Source: an uncultured Chloracidobacterium sp. (GTDB lineage Bacteria; Acidobacteriota; Blastocatellia; Pyrinomonadales; Pyrinomonadaceae). From it: 64,000 nucleotides of DNA. Every line of letters starts with the position of its first letter. The stretch's first letter is position 1. The notes below the pieces were generated by a model. The model made no database searches. It saw nothing but the letters and a program-made list of their open reading frames with translations, and had not been told where the DNA came from. Shown one piece after another: positions 8,625 to 15,976 of the stretch. The position numbers were made by a program, and so were the translations under genes. The stretch lies in contig CALDGX010000006.1 in the NCBI GenBank assembly GCA_937941715.1, forward strand, positions 20,011 through 84,010, read 5' to 3'.

Positions 8625-11531
8625 ATGAGTATCAAGCAGATAACCGTGCGCGGCGCGCGCCAGCATAATCTCAAGAACATCGACGTGGATATCCCGCGCG
8701 ACAAATTTGTCGTGATCACGGGACTTTCGGGATCGGGGAAATCGTCGCTTGCCTTCGATACGATCTACGCCGAGGGCCAACGGCGCTACGTCGAATCGCT
8801 CTCGGCCTATGCCCGGCAATTCCTCGATCAACTCGAAAAACCCGATGTTGACAGCGTCGAGGGCCTGAGTCCGGCGATCTCGATCGAGCAGAAGACCGTT
8901 TCGCGCTCGCCGCGTTCGACCGTCGGCACCGTCACCGAGATATATGATTTCCTGAGATTGCTGTTTTCGTCCGTCGGACAACCGCATTGTCACCAGTGCG
9001 ATGCTCCGATCACGCGGCAATCGGTCGATCAGATAATTTACGGCGTTTCCGACCTTCCCGAAGGCGAACGTGTAATGATCCTCGCCCCGATCGTTCGAGG
9101 GCGAAAAGGCGAGTTTAAGAAGGAACTCGAAAAGCTTCACAAGGACGGATTTCTTCGGGCTCGGATCGACGGCGAGTTGCGCCAGCTTGACGAGGATATC
9201 ATTCTCGATAAACGCAAGAACCACACGATCGAGGTCGTCGTGGACCGTCTATTGGTCAAGAACGGCGTCAAAGATCGCCTTGCCGAATCGGTCAAAACAG
9301 CGCTTAAACTTACCGGTGGTGCCGTGCTCATTTCGGTGATCGACGGCGACGAGAAGCTCTATTCCGAAAAAATGGCGTGCGTTAATTGCGGCATAAACAT
9401 CGCGCCGCTCGAACCGCGTTCGTTCTCGTTCAATTCGTCATACGGTGCGTGCAAACGTTGTCAGGGCATCGGGACGGTGCTCGAGATCGACGCCAACAAG
9501 ATCGTGCCGGATCAGAACGTACCCGCGGGTAAGGTGGATTTTCTGTGCGGCATCGACCCGGCCGGAGCGACATTTCTCAAGGCGGCACTTGCGGCCATAA
9601 TCGAGAAATTCTCGGGCGGCGACAAACTCGAGCCGCCGACCGGCAAAGAGAGGCAAAAAACGTCGCGTCGCAAAAAGGCCCGTGATGGCGGTTCGGATGA
9701 TAACGAACAGGTCCAGAGCCTACTCGACATCAAGTTTGCCATTCTGCCGGCCGAGGTTCGCGACGCGTTCTTCAACGGCACCAAAAAACGCCTGACGTTC
9801 CGGCACGGCGATTACAAATACGAACGCGACTGGCTCGGGGCTATGCGGGCGATGCGCGAGCGGATCGAGAATCCGCCGTCAGAAAAGATTCGGGCCGCAC
9901 TCGAAGATCTGATCGCCCCGACGCCCTGTCCGGCTTGCAGCGGCAAGCGTCTTCAGCCTGAGAGTTTGGCAGTCAAGGTTAACGGTTACGGCATCGCGGA
10001 CTATACCGAATTGCCGATCGCTGATGCCGCCAAGCGTTTTGCGGCGATCAAGCTCGGTGCACGTGACGAAAAAGTAGCCGGGCTTGTCCTCCGGGAGATA
10101 CAGAACCGCGTAAGCTTTCTTGACGCGGTCGGCCTCGGGTACCTGACGCTCGATCGGGCGTCGGCAACGCTCTCCGGCGGCGAAGGCCAACGGATACGGC
10201 TCGCGACCCAGATCGGCTCTCAGCTGCGCGGCGTGCTATACGTCCTTGACGAGCCGAGCATCGGGCTGCATCCGCGGGACAACCGGCGATTACTCGATAC
10301 GCTGCACCAGCTTCGCGACCTCGGCAACACGGTTCTCGTGGTTGAGCACGACGAAGAAACGATAGAGCACGCCGATTATGTCATCGACCTCGGCCCGCTG
10401 GCCGGAACACACGGCGGTGAGGTGGTCGCCACCGGCACGCCCGCCGAGATCAAGAAGAACATGCGCTCGCTGACCGGGCAGTATATGAACGGCAAACTCG
10501 CGATCGAGGTGCCCGAACTCCGCCGCCTGCCAAACGGCCAGCGGATAAAGGTGAAAGGCGCCAGGGCATTTAATCTTAAGAACATCGATGTCGAATTTCC
10601 GCTCGGACTGCTGACGGTGGTGACTGGCGTTTCGGGTTCTGGGAAATCGACGCTTGTCGAAGAAATACTCTATCCGGCGCTGTATCGCCACGTTTATCGG
10701 TCGGCGGTCGAGCCTCTGGAGCATGACGTCGTCGAGGGCCTCGATCTGGTCGATAAGATCATCGAGATCGACCAAAAGCCGATAGGCCGCACGCCGCGAT
10801 CCAATCCGGCAACTTTCACGGGCCTGTTCACGCCGCTTCGCGAACTGTACGCGATGTTGCCCGAGTCGCGCACGCGTGGCTACAAGGCCGGCCGGTTCTC
10901 ATTTAACGTCAAAGGCGGCCGGTGCGAGGCGTGCGAGGGCGACGGGATGAAGCGGATCGAGATGAACTTCCTGCCCGACGTTTATGTCACCTGCGACGTG
11001 TGCCGCGGACACCGTTACAACCGCGAGACGCTCGCCGTGCGTTTCAAGGGGCTGTCGATCGCCGATATGCTCGACACAACGATCGAGGACGCTCTTCCGC
11101 TGCTGGAAAATATTCCGGCGATCAAAAAGGTGCTCGAAACGCTGCTCGATGTCGGCCTCGGATACATCAAACTCGGCCAATCTGCGACCACTCTATCGGG
11201 CGGCGAGGCTCAACGCATCAAACTCGCAAAGGAGCTGTCAAAACGAGCTACCGGCAAGACTATTTACATCCTCGACGAACCGACGACGGGCCTACACTTC
11301 GCCGACGTCCATAAGCTGCTCGACGTACTTCAAAAGCTGGTCGATACCGGCAACACGGTCATTGTCATTGAGCATAACCTCGATGTAATAAAATCGGCCG
11401 ATCATATCATCGATCTCGGGCCCGAAGGCGGCAGCGGCGGGGGCCGAGTCGTCGCGACCGGCACTCCGGAAGAGGTCGCCCGTGTCAAAAAGAGCTACAC
11501 CGGCCGGGCGTTAAAGGCTGTCCTTCAATGA
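8625..11531 (+). CDS. uvrA: Excinuclease ABC subunit A
   Basis: The DNA-damage recognition ATPase of nucleotide excision repair, which loads UvrB at lesions. Seen: two ABC ATPase modules with Walker A motifs GLSGSGKSS and GVSGSGKST, two ABC signatures (LSGGEGQRIRLA and LSGGEAQRIKLA), and zinc-binding cysteines (CHQCDAPI; CVNCG followed by CKRCQG; CEACEGDG followed by CDVCRG). About 968 residues from ATG 8625, where the protein begins MSIKQITVRGARQHNLKNI; the frame is open 87 bases further upstream but that part overlaps the transporter gene. A Lys/Arg/Asp-rich insert (SRRKKARDGGSDDN) sits after the first zinc region. A bidirectional hairpin follows the stop. Confidence 0.98.
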   Translation: MSIKQITVRGARQHNLKNIDVDIPRDKFVVITGLSGSGKSSLAFDTIYAEGQRRYVESLSAYARQFLDQLEKPDVDSVEGLSPAISIEQKTVSRSPRSTVGTVTEIYDFLRLLFSSVGQPHCHQCDAPITRQSVDQIIYGVSDLPEGERVMILAPIVRGRKGEFKKELEKLHKDGFLRARIDGELRQLDEDIILDKRKNHTIEVVVDRLLVKNGVKDRLAESVKTALKLTGGAVLISVIDGDEKLYSEKMACVNCGINIAPLEPRSFSFNSSYGACKRCQGIGTVLEIDANKIVPDQNVPAGKVDFLCGIDPAGATFLKAALAAIIEKFSGGDKLEPPTGKERQKTSRRKKARDGGSDDNEQVQSLLDIKFAILPAEVRDAFFNGTKKRLTFRHGDYKYERDWLGAMRAMRERIENPPSEKIRAALEDLIAPTPCPACSGKRLQPESLAVKVNGYGIADYTELPIADAAKRFAAIKLGARDEKVAGLVLREIQNRVSFLDAVGLGYLTLDRASATLSGGEGQRIRLATQIGSQLRGVLYVLDEPSIGLHPRDNRRLLDTLHQLRDLGNTVLVVEHDEETIEHADYVIDLGPLAGTHGGEVVATGTPAEIKKNMRSLTGQYMNGKLAIEVPELRRLPNGQRIKVKGARAFNLKNIDVEFPLGLLTVVTGVSGSGKSTLVEEILYPALYRHVYRSAVEPLEHDVVEGLDLVDKIIEIDQKPIGRTPRSNPATFTGLFTPLRELYAMLPESRTRGYKAGRFSFNVKGGRCEACEGDGMKRIEMNFLPDVYVTCDVCRGHRYNRETLAVRFKGLSIADMLDTTIEDALPLLENIPAIKKVLETLLDVGLGYIKLGQSATTLSGGEAQRIKLAKELSKRATGKTIYILDEPTTGLHFADVHKLLDVLQKLVDTGNTVIVIEHNLDVIKSADHIIDLGPEGGSGGGRVVATGTPEEVARVKKSYTGRALKAVLQ

Positions 11532-11560
11532 AATTCGAAACACCGACGAGTTGATACAAA

Positions 11561-11596
11561 AATAGCCGGGGACTGATGTCCGCGGCTATTTTTTCA
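11561..11596. terminator. Intrinsic terminator after uvrA, possibly bidirectional
   Basis: AATAGCC pairs with GGCTATT, and GGAC with GTCC inside it, around a TGAT loop; a run of T follows on the + strand and A's precede it. It lies between the convergent uvrA stop and the last gene of the secreted-protein operon, so it may serve both. Confidence 0.75.
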
Positions 11597-11620
11597 TCCT
11601 TAGATCAGATCGGACCCTGG

Positions 11621-12073
11621 TCAAGTCGTCTTTTTGAAGAAGACCTTCGTCGTGTCTTTTTTGAGCTTGCCCCAAACGGTGTGAATTACGGTCTTGCCGG
11701 CAGCTTTGGTCTTAACGAGCTTGAAGAGGAGATCGCCCTTTTTGAACTCAGAGGTGCACGGTTCGCTGCTGCCGTATTCGACTGGCATACAGTTCTCAAA
11801 ATAGAGCGACAGCGTCGTGGCAGTCGCCTTCGGCGTGAGGATCAGCTTGGACAGGGTGTCCGAGTTTTCGCCCTCGGTGTAGGTGACGTAACGGCCGCCC
11901 TCGGTTTCGCCGAACTCGATCTTCGCCCAGCTCGAATACGAGCGGGTCTCAGCGGCGTTCATACCCGAGGCGATGCCCTCATAGGTCGCGACCCACGAGA
12001 GCGGAAACGACTGAGCATTTGCCGCGACGGCGGCGGCAATTGTCATAAATGCGATAAAAAGTAGTCTTTTCAT
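11621..12073 (-). CDS. Small secreted protein, last gene of a five-gene exported-protein operon
   Basis: A 150-residue exported protein of unknown function. Seen: a signal peptide (MKRLLFIAFMTIAAAVAANAQ), then a beta-rich domain opening SWVATYEG and ending in a Lys/Thr-rich tail. Two cysteines (ENCMPVEYGSSEPC) are spaced to form a disulfide. The start is ATG 12073, directly at the signal peptide; an upstream ATG at 12124 would overlap the preceding gene and spoil the signal. Only four bases separate it from the gene before. The opening is vaguely like small W-x-G-x-Y periplasmic domains such as DUF5991, but I cannot confirm that. Confidence 0.7.
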   Translation of the reverse strand: MKRLLFIAFMTIAAAVAANAQSFPLSWVATYEGIASGMNAAETRSYSSWAKIEFGETEGGRYVTYTEGENSDTLSKLILTPKATATTLSLYFENCMPVEYGSSEPCTSEFKKGDLLFKLVKTKAAGKTVIHTVWGKLKKDTTKVFFKKTT

Positions 12074-12077
12074 TGGT

Positions 12078-12599
12078 TCAATTTTTTGTGTAACGCTTTC
12101 CATTAAATTTATAGAGGTGGACACGGCCAGCTACTTCGCAACTCCCCTGACGACGGGCAATGAGTTCGAGATCTGACGAATCGGCCGAGAACTTGTGAAA
12201 ATAAGAGATGTCGATCGTCTGGTCGAGTGACTCGATCGTGGCGGGTGATGCCTTCAGGATCGCGATCACATCGTCCTTACCAAGCGGTTTGAGCACACGA
12301 GCAGTGATCTCGTTCCATCTTCCGCCCTTTACCGACCAAAACGTGATGCCGCTTGCATCGCAGTCGTTGACCGTCAGGCCAACGATCGCTTCCTTATTGG
12401 TCTTGGCGACGACCTTGAATTCGCCGTCTGCCTTGCCGCCGGCCTTAAGTGTCAGCAGAGAATCCGTCTCGGCGACGATACGGGCCGATGAGCCCGTGAT
12501 CGACGACGGAGCTGTTGAATAGATCTCGCGGGCCGTCTGCGAATGACCGGCCGCCGCGAAGATCATCGATATGAGTACAACTAAGCCAAACTTTTTCAT
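12078..12599 (-). CDS. Secreted protein, paralogue 1 of a local three-member family
   Basis: A 173-residue exported protein with a signal peptide ending GHSQ. It shares an architecture with the genes at 12599-13195 and 13536-14153: a middle strand pattern EFKVV..N.EAIVG.....C, then ITFWSVKGGRWNEITARVLK, a DDVIAILK helix, and a closing LYKFNGKRYTK. It lacks the N-terminal DYFLA(I/M)P motif of the other two. Its ATG overlaps the preceding stop codon by one base (TAATG on the - strand), implying translational coupling. Function unknown; no catalytic residues are apparent. Confidence 0.75.
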   Translation of the reverse strand: MKKFGLVVLISMIFAAAGHSQTAREIYSTAPSSITGSSARIVAETDSLLTLKAGGKADGEFKVVAKTNKEAIVGLTVNDCDASGITFWSVKGGRWNEITARVLKPLGKDDVIAILKASPATIESLDQTIDISYFHKFSADSSDLELIARRQGSCEVAGRVHLYKFNGKRYTKN

Positions 12600-13195
12600 T
12601 ATTTTCTGACGAATTTTGCTCCGTCAAATTCCCACTCGGCGAGAATGAAATCATCGCCGCCCGAGTTTGAGCACTCGTTACATGCCGCTTTGACGGTCTT
12701 GCCCTCGCGGGGCAGAAGGTAGTAGAAGGGAAATCCGTCGGCGGACGCGGTTTCGTCGTCAGCCGCCTTTTTTCGGTTGAAGAGTTTTGCCGCGTCAATG
12801 CTCGACAGTTCCTTAAAGACGCCGGGGGTGATATTGGTCCACTTGTTGCCGCTGACGCTCCAAAATTTGACAAATCCGCTGCAAGCCGGCCCGCACCCGT
12901 TTTCGGCGTGGGCGACGATATAGCCGCCGCCGGTGCGTTTGAACAGAGCGATCTCGGCCCAGCCTTCCCACGGGCCCTCGAGGCGCAGGTAGCCATTCTT
13001 GATGTCCTCGATCTTGATCAGCGATCGGCGATAGGCATCCACCTTCGCCTTGCCCTTGATCGTCGTGCCCGAGGCATCCCGTGAATACGCCGCATTCGGC
13101 ATTGCCAGAAAATAGTCGGTCACGGTTTTGAGCTGCGCCATTGACGCGGTCGCCGACAGTACAAGAATTGCCAGCGTAAATAGTAGCTTATTCAT
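12599..13195 (-). CDS. Secreted protein, paralogue 2 of a local three-member family
   Basis: A 198-residue exported protein with a signal peptide MNKLLFTLAILVLSATASMA. The mature part opens with LKTVTDYFLAMP, nearly the same as the VRDYFLAIP of the 13536 gene, and contains NGYLRLEG, an EIALFKRTGGGYIVAHAENGC strand set, CSGFVKFWSVSGNKWTNIT, and an AEWEFDGAKFVRK C-terminus. The cysteines (NGCGPAC and CNECS) may form disulfides. It sits four bases after the 13200 gene and overlaps the next. I know of no named family; the pattern suggests a compact beta-sheet domain duplicated in tandem. Confidence 0.75.
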   Translation of the reverse strand: MNKLLFTLAILVLSATASMAQLKTVTDYFLAMPNAAYSRDASGTTIKGKAKVDAYRRSLIKIEDIKNGYLRLEGPWEGWAEIALFKRTGGGYIVAHAENGCGPACSGFVKFWSVSGNKWTNITPGVFKELSSIDAAKLFNRKKAADDETASADGFPFYYLLPREGKTVKAACNECSNSGGDDFILAEWEFDGAKFVRK

Positions 13196-13199
13196 AGTT

Positions 13200-13514
13200 T
13201 TAGAGGTATGCCGAGAGTTTTACGGTCTTCCCGCACATCGAATCAGTGACGACAAAGAGCACATCGCCCTTTCTGCCCTTATTCGCCAGTCGGATCTCAC
13301 GGCCGGCCTCGCAGGTAATGCTGGTCGACGAGCTTTTGTTGATCTCGACGAAGCCGCTGCCGGTGTGGATCTGAACGTCCGCGTCGGTGTCGTTAACCAA
13401 CTTAAAGCTAGCAGCAGACTCGGCTGCTGCGTCCGTTGATTTTTGTTCGACGGTAAAAGCGGCAACCGTACCGGCCGCGATAAATAATGCAAGCAAAATT
13501 GTTAAGTAACGCAT
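13200..13514 (-). CDS. Small secreted protein of unknown function
   Basis: A 104-residue exported protein: signal peptide MRYLTILLALFIAAGTVAA, then about 80 residues predicted to be beta-strands. Seen: FKLVNDTDADVQIHTGSGFVEI and TSITCEAGREIRLANKGRKGDVLFVV, with two cysteines (ITC and DSMC) about 36 residues apart. The pattern resembles small immunoglobulin-like or carbohydrate-binding sandwiches, but I recognise no family. It lies between two paralogues of the local family, in the same operon and 21 bases from the gene before. Confidence 0.7.
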   Translation of the reverse strand: MRYLTILLALFIAAGTVAAFTVEQKSTDAAAESAASFKLVNDTDADVQIHTGSGFVEINKSSSTSITCEAGREIRLANKGRKGDVLFVVTDSMCGKTVKLSAYL

Positions 13515-13535
13515 GATTTCCCCCTTGTGGTCCTA

Positions 13536-14153
13536 TTATTCCGGGCTTTCCGGATATTCGTATTCGTTAAATACTGTGCCGTTCCATTTGAACGACTTGA
13601 CGGCTACTCCACCGTCTCCATTGGTGCCGCCGGCGACCGCACTGAGCACCTTGTCGCCGCCGCTGAACTGAAAATACAGCGGGACTTCGACGCCGTCCTT
13701 GAGTTTTGTCTTTTCTTCAAACGCAGGTGCGTTTCGCAGGATGGCGATGACCTCGTCATTGTCGATCATCGGTGCGTGGTCCGATGTGACGTCCTCCCAG
13801 GTTCCTGCCTTGTAATCGAGAAATAGCAACTGGCCCATACAAACGCCCTCTTCGCACATATTTGTGGCAACGCCGACGATAACGCCCGACTTTTTGTTAA
13901 ATATTTGGACACTGCCGAAAACTTTACCATTACCGTCCTCACCGGTGATCTCTTTGACCGGAATATCAAACGAAAGGTAGCCGTTCTTCGGGCTTTCGCT
14001 TTCGATCCAGGCGGCCCGCTTTTTAGCGTCGGCCTTGATGTGGTCCGTCGGGATGGCAAGAAAGTAGTCACGAACGGTCATCTTTTTGACTTGTCCGAAA
14101 GCCGTCAGGCTGAATGTGACGGCAATAGCCGCTAACACAATAGTTTTTTTCAT
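13536..14153 (-). CDS. Secreted protein, paralogue 3 and first gene of the five-gene exported-protein operon
   Basis: A 205-residue exported protein. Seen: a signal peptide MKKTIVLAAIAVTFSLTAFG, then MTVRDYFLAIP, SPKNGYLSFD, VQIFNKKSGVIVGVATNMC, LLFLDYKAGTWEDVT, a DEVIAILRNAP helix and a closing FKWNGTVFNEY, the same order as its two paralogues downstream. Start chosen at ATG 14153, which has GGGTGA seven bases upstream; an ATG at 14165 adds four residues before the signal. The C-terminus is acidic. Transcription probably starts in the 14154-14262 gap. Function unknown. Confidence 0.75.
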   Translation of the reverse strand: MKKTIVLAAIAVTFSLTAFGQVKKMTVRDYFLAIPTDHIKADAKKRAAWIESESPKNGYLSFDIPVKEITGEDGNGKVFGSVQIFNKKSGVIVGVATNMCEEGVCMGQLLFLDYKAGTWEDVTSDHAPMIDNDEVIAILRNAPAFEEKTKLKDGVEVPLYFQFSGGDKVLSAVAGGTNGDGGVAVKSFKWNGTVFNEYEYPESPE

Positions 14154-14262
14154 AATTTCACCCATTGATCATTTCGGCCAATCGCCTCGACCGTACTTTT
14201 CGGATCGTCAAGTTGATCGCCGTTCAGATAGTTCAGCGAGAAAAAGCGAAAGGTGGTATCAA

Positions 14263-14290
14263 AAAAAACGCCGGCGATACGGCGTTTTTT
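14263..14290. terminator. Bidirectional hairpin terminator
   Basis: A perfect 11-bp stem (AAAAAACGCCG against CGGCGTTTTTT) with a six-base loop. With A's on one side and T's on the other it works in both directions. It lies downstream of the 14348-14857 gene on the - strand and separates that gene from the five-gene operon. Confidence 0.85.
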
Positions 14291-14347
14291 CAGGTACTTA
14301 ACTCGACGTAATTGGACTTTCCCTCGGGCGGACGCCGTCGTGGCCGA

Positions 14348-14857
14348 TCAACGGGTAAGATCGGCGAGTAGTTTCTCGGCAGCGGTCTTATCGGTGATGT
14401 TAATCGTGACGAAATTTACCGCCGAAATTTTCGGTTTCTCATTGACGACTCGGCTTTGTTTCTTAAAGTAAAGGTTGTCCGCTCCGGTCCCGTCAGCGAC
14501 CAGAGTTAATCGCCAGTATCTGCCGCCGACGACCGCATTGTCTTCCATCTCGATGTTGTAACTTTTGTCCTTGCTTATTTTATCGAGCGGACAGGTGTAC
14601 GTTTCAATCGAGCCGGCGACAGGTTTGCCGCCCTCAAACTCGTATTGGGCCTCGGTTATGATAAGCGCCTTTTTTGACCTGTCCAGATAGCGGTACGCGA
14701 CATACCTTGCCCTGCCGCTTTGGAAATTGTATTCGATCGTGTTGATCACGACGCCCTTTACCAATGCGGTCTCACTGCCAATTCTGACCCTCGTCGTTTG
14801 GGCATGGTACGAACTCGCTGAAAGAAAAAGCAATGACAGCACGAATATGTATTTCAT
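14348..14857 (-). CDS. Small secreted protein of unknown function
   Basis: A 169-residue exported protein with a signal peptide MKYIFVLSLLFLSASSYHAQ. The mature part is strand-rich (VVINTIEYNFQSGRARYVAYRYLD, AQYEFEGGKPVAG) and has one cysteine in ETYTCPLDK. The C-terminal third alternates Ile, Val and Thr (SAVNFVTINITDKT). I recognise no family. It has its own hairpin terminator downstream and another between it and the next upstream gene, so it appears to be a single-gene unit in the secreted-protein block. Confidence 0.7.
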   Translation of the reverse strand: MKYIFVLSLLFLSASSYHAQTTRVRIGSETALVKGVVINTIEYNFQSGRARYVAYRYLDRSKKALIITEAQYEFEGGKPVAGSIETYTCPLDKISKDKSYNIEMEDNAVVGGRYWRLTLVADGTGADNLYFKKQSRVVNEKPKISAVNFVTINITDKTAAEKLLADLTR

Positions 14858-14870
14858 ATCAAAGGTCTGT

Positions 14871-14900
14871 AAAACGAAGAATGCCGATCGCTCGGCATTC
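14871..14900 (-). terminator. Intrinsic terminator downstream of the 14928-15801 gene pair
   Basis: GAATGCCGA (14879-14887) pairs perfectly with TCGGCATTC (14892-14900) around a four-base loop. Read on the - strand, the stem is followed by TTCGTTTT. It ends the two-gene unit that starts at 15801. Confidence 0.7.
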
Positions 14901-14927
14901 TCGCTTTAGTTTAGCCTGAAAACAATA

Positions 14928-15371
14928 TTATTGATCCGTTGACTCGCCGCCAACGTAATCGGCCTTGTCGTCCGTAACCGATACTTTAATTGTGAAGGTA
15001 CGGGCCCGCTTACGGTCCGAGTTATTGATGCTGACGACGTATTTTTTGGTTTGTCCGGCAAGGACCGACAAGTAACCTTCGCCGTCCTGCCACTGATCAA
15101 CATTTTCCACGCCGTTTGCAAGGTTGAGTCCGATCACCGGGAACTCGTTCGTTTTTGATATCGCTATGTCACCCGAGGCGGTAAAGTTTATGACCTGGCC
15201 CTCGCGTACTGAGATCGAGTAGGTTTTCATATCCTTTGGGCCGACGGTAATGGTCATCGTTTTCGAGCTTGCGCCTTTGGCGAACACGACCGGCGTCTGT
15301 GCCGAGGCAGCAACAGCCGATGCGGCAACAATCGCGACGGCAAATATCATAAGCAAAAGTATCTTTTTCAT
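14928..15371 (-). CDS. Secreted beta-sandwich protein resembling periplasmic lysozyme inhibitors
   Basis: A 147-residue exported protein with a long signal peptide ending AASAQ. Seen in the mature part: VVFAKGASSKTMTITV, a YSISVREGQVINF strand pair, then LSVLAGQTKKYVVSINNSD and RARTFTIKVSV. From memory, this order (F-x-x-G-A-S-S, Y-x-L-x-A-x-x-G-Q, and a final Y-x-x-x-V... R-x-x-x-Y-T-L-x-I) is that of PliI/PliG-type lysozyme inhibitors and of PPC domains. The assignment is by pattern only; the inhibitory loop is not recognisable. It is 22 bases from its neighbour at 15394, which has the same fold pattern. Confidence 0.7.
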   Translation of the reverse strand: MKKILLLMIFAVAIVAASAVAASAQTPVVFAKGASSKTMTITVGPKDMKTYSISVREGQVINFTASGDIAISKTNEFPVIGLNLANGVENVDQWQDGEGYLSVLAGQTKKYVVSINNSDRKRARTFTIKVSVTDDKADYVGGESTDQ

Positions 15372-15393
15372 TATTTTTTCCCTTGCGAACGGC

Positions 15394-15801
15394 CTAGCTT
15401 ATCGGCTGGCCGGGCTCCATTTCAAATTTAATATCAAGTGTAAATGCTGCAGGTTTTTTTGTGCGGGAGCCGGTTGAATTAAGCTCAACGCGGATCAAAT
15501 AGTAACCCTCGGCCGGGCTCGGTTCCAGAAAGTCGTATCGGGCGCCGTTTGGTGCCTTTACTGTGTAGCCGATGTATTTATTGTCCGATTCGAGAGCGAC
15601 TTCCCAAACGTCGCCCTTGTCAGCCCAGATCTCGTACAAAGCGTATCGTTTTCCTGAGATCGAACCCTTAACCTCGACGGAGTTTGCACCTTCGGGCAAA
15701 CCGATGCGCTTCTTGGACTGCGCGGAACCCTCTGCGGCCGAAAATCCGATGATCGTCAGCACACACAGAAAGACAAGTGCCAGTTTTAGTGATCGGGTCA
15801 T
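15394..15801 (-). CDS. Secreted beta-sandwich protein resembling PPC or lysozyme-inhibitor domains
   Basis: A 135-residue exported protein: signal peptide ending AEGSAQ, then IGLPEGANSVEVKGSISGKRYALYEIWADKGDVWEV, YTVKAPNGARYDFLEP, and GYYLIRVELNSTGSRTKKPAAFTLDI. The mature domain is about 105 residues, the size of a single PPC/PliI-like jelly-roll, and the final G-x-Y-x-I-R-V ... A-F-T-L-D-I strands are the most characteristic part. It has no cysteines. It is the first gene of a two-gene unit with 14928-15371. Ligand unknown. Confidence 0.7.
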   Translation of the reverse strand: MTRSLKLALVFLCVLTIIGFSAAEGSAQSKKRIGLPEGANSVEVKGSISGKRYALYEIWADKGDVWEVALESDNKYIGYTVKAPNGARYDFLEPSPAEGYYLIRVELNSTGSRTKKPAAFTLDIKFEMEPGQPIS

Positions 15802-15881
15802 ATAGATCAGTGTCCTTCACTATCAACTAGCGATAATTGCGCTGGTTTCGTATCATTATTTTTTGCCCGGTGCATGCGATC

Positions 15882-15909
15882 TTGAACTATGACGCTCAAG
15901 ATGTATAAC
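15882..15909 (+). promoter_or_regulatory. Candidate sigma-70 promoter for mrp
   Basis: TTGAAC (15882-15887), a 16-base spacer and TATAAC (15904-15909). It lies 68 bases before the mrp ATG, which has an AAGGGAAA ribosome-binding site at the right distance. A CGGCCGGCAAGCGGCCG dyad follows in the expected leader. Confidence 0.5.
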
Positions 15910-15976
15910 AGCGGCCGGCAAGCGGCCGATCGGGATCTGATAAACTACGAATTCGAACATCAGCAAGGGAAATAAA

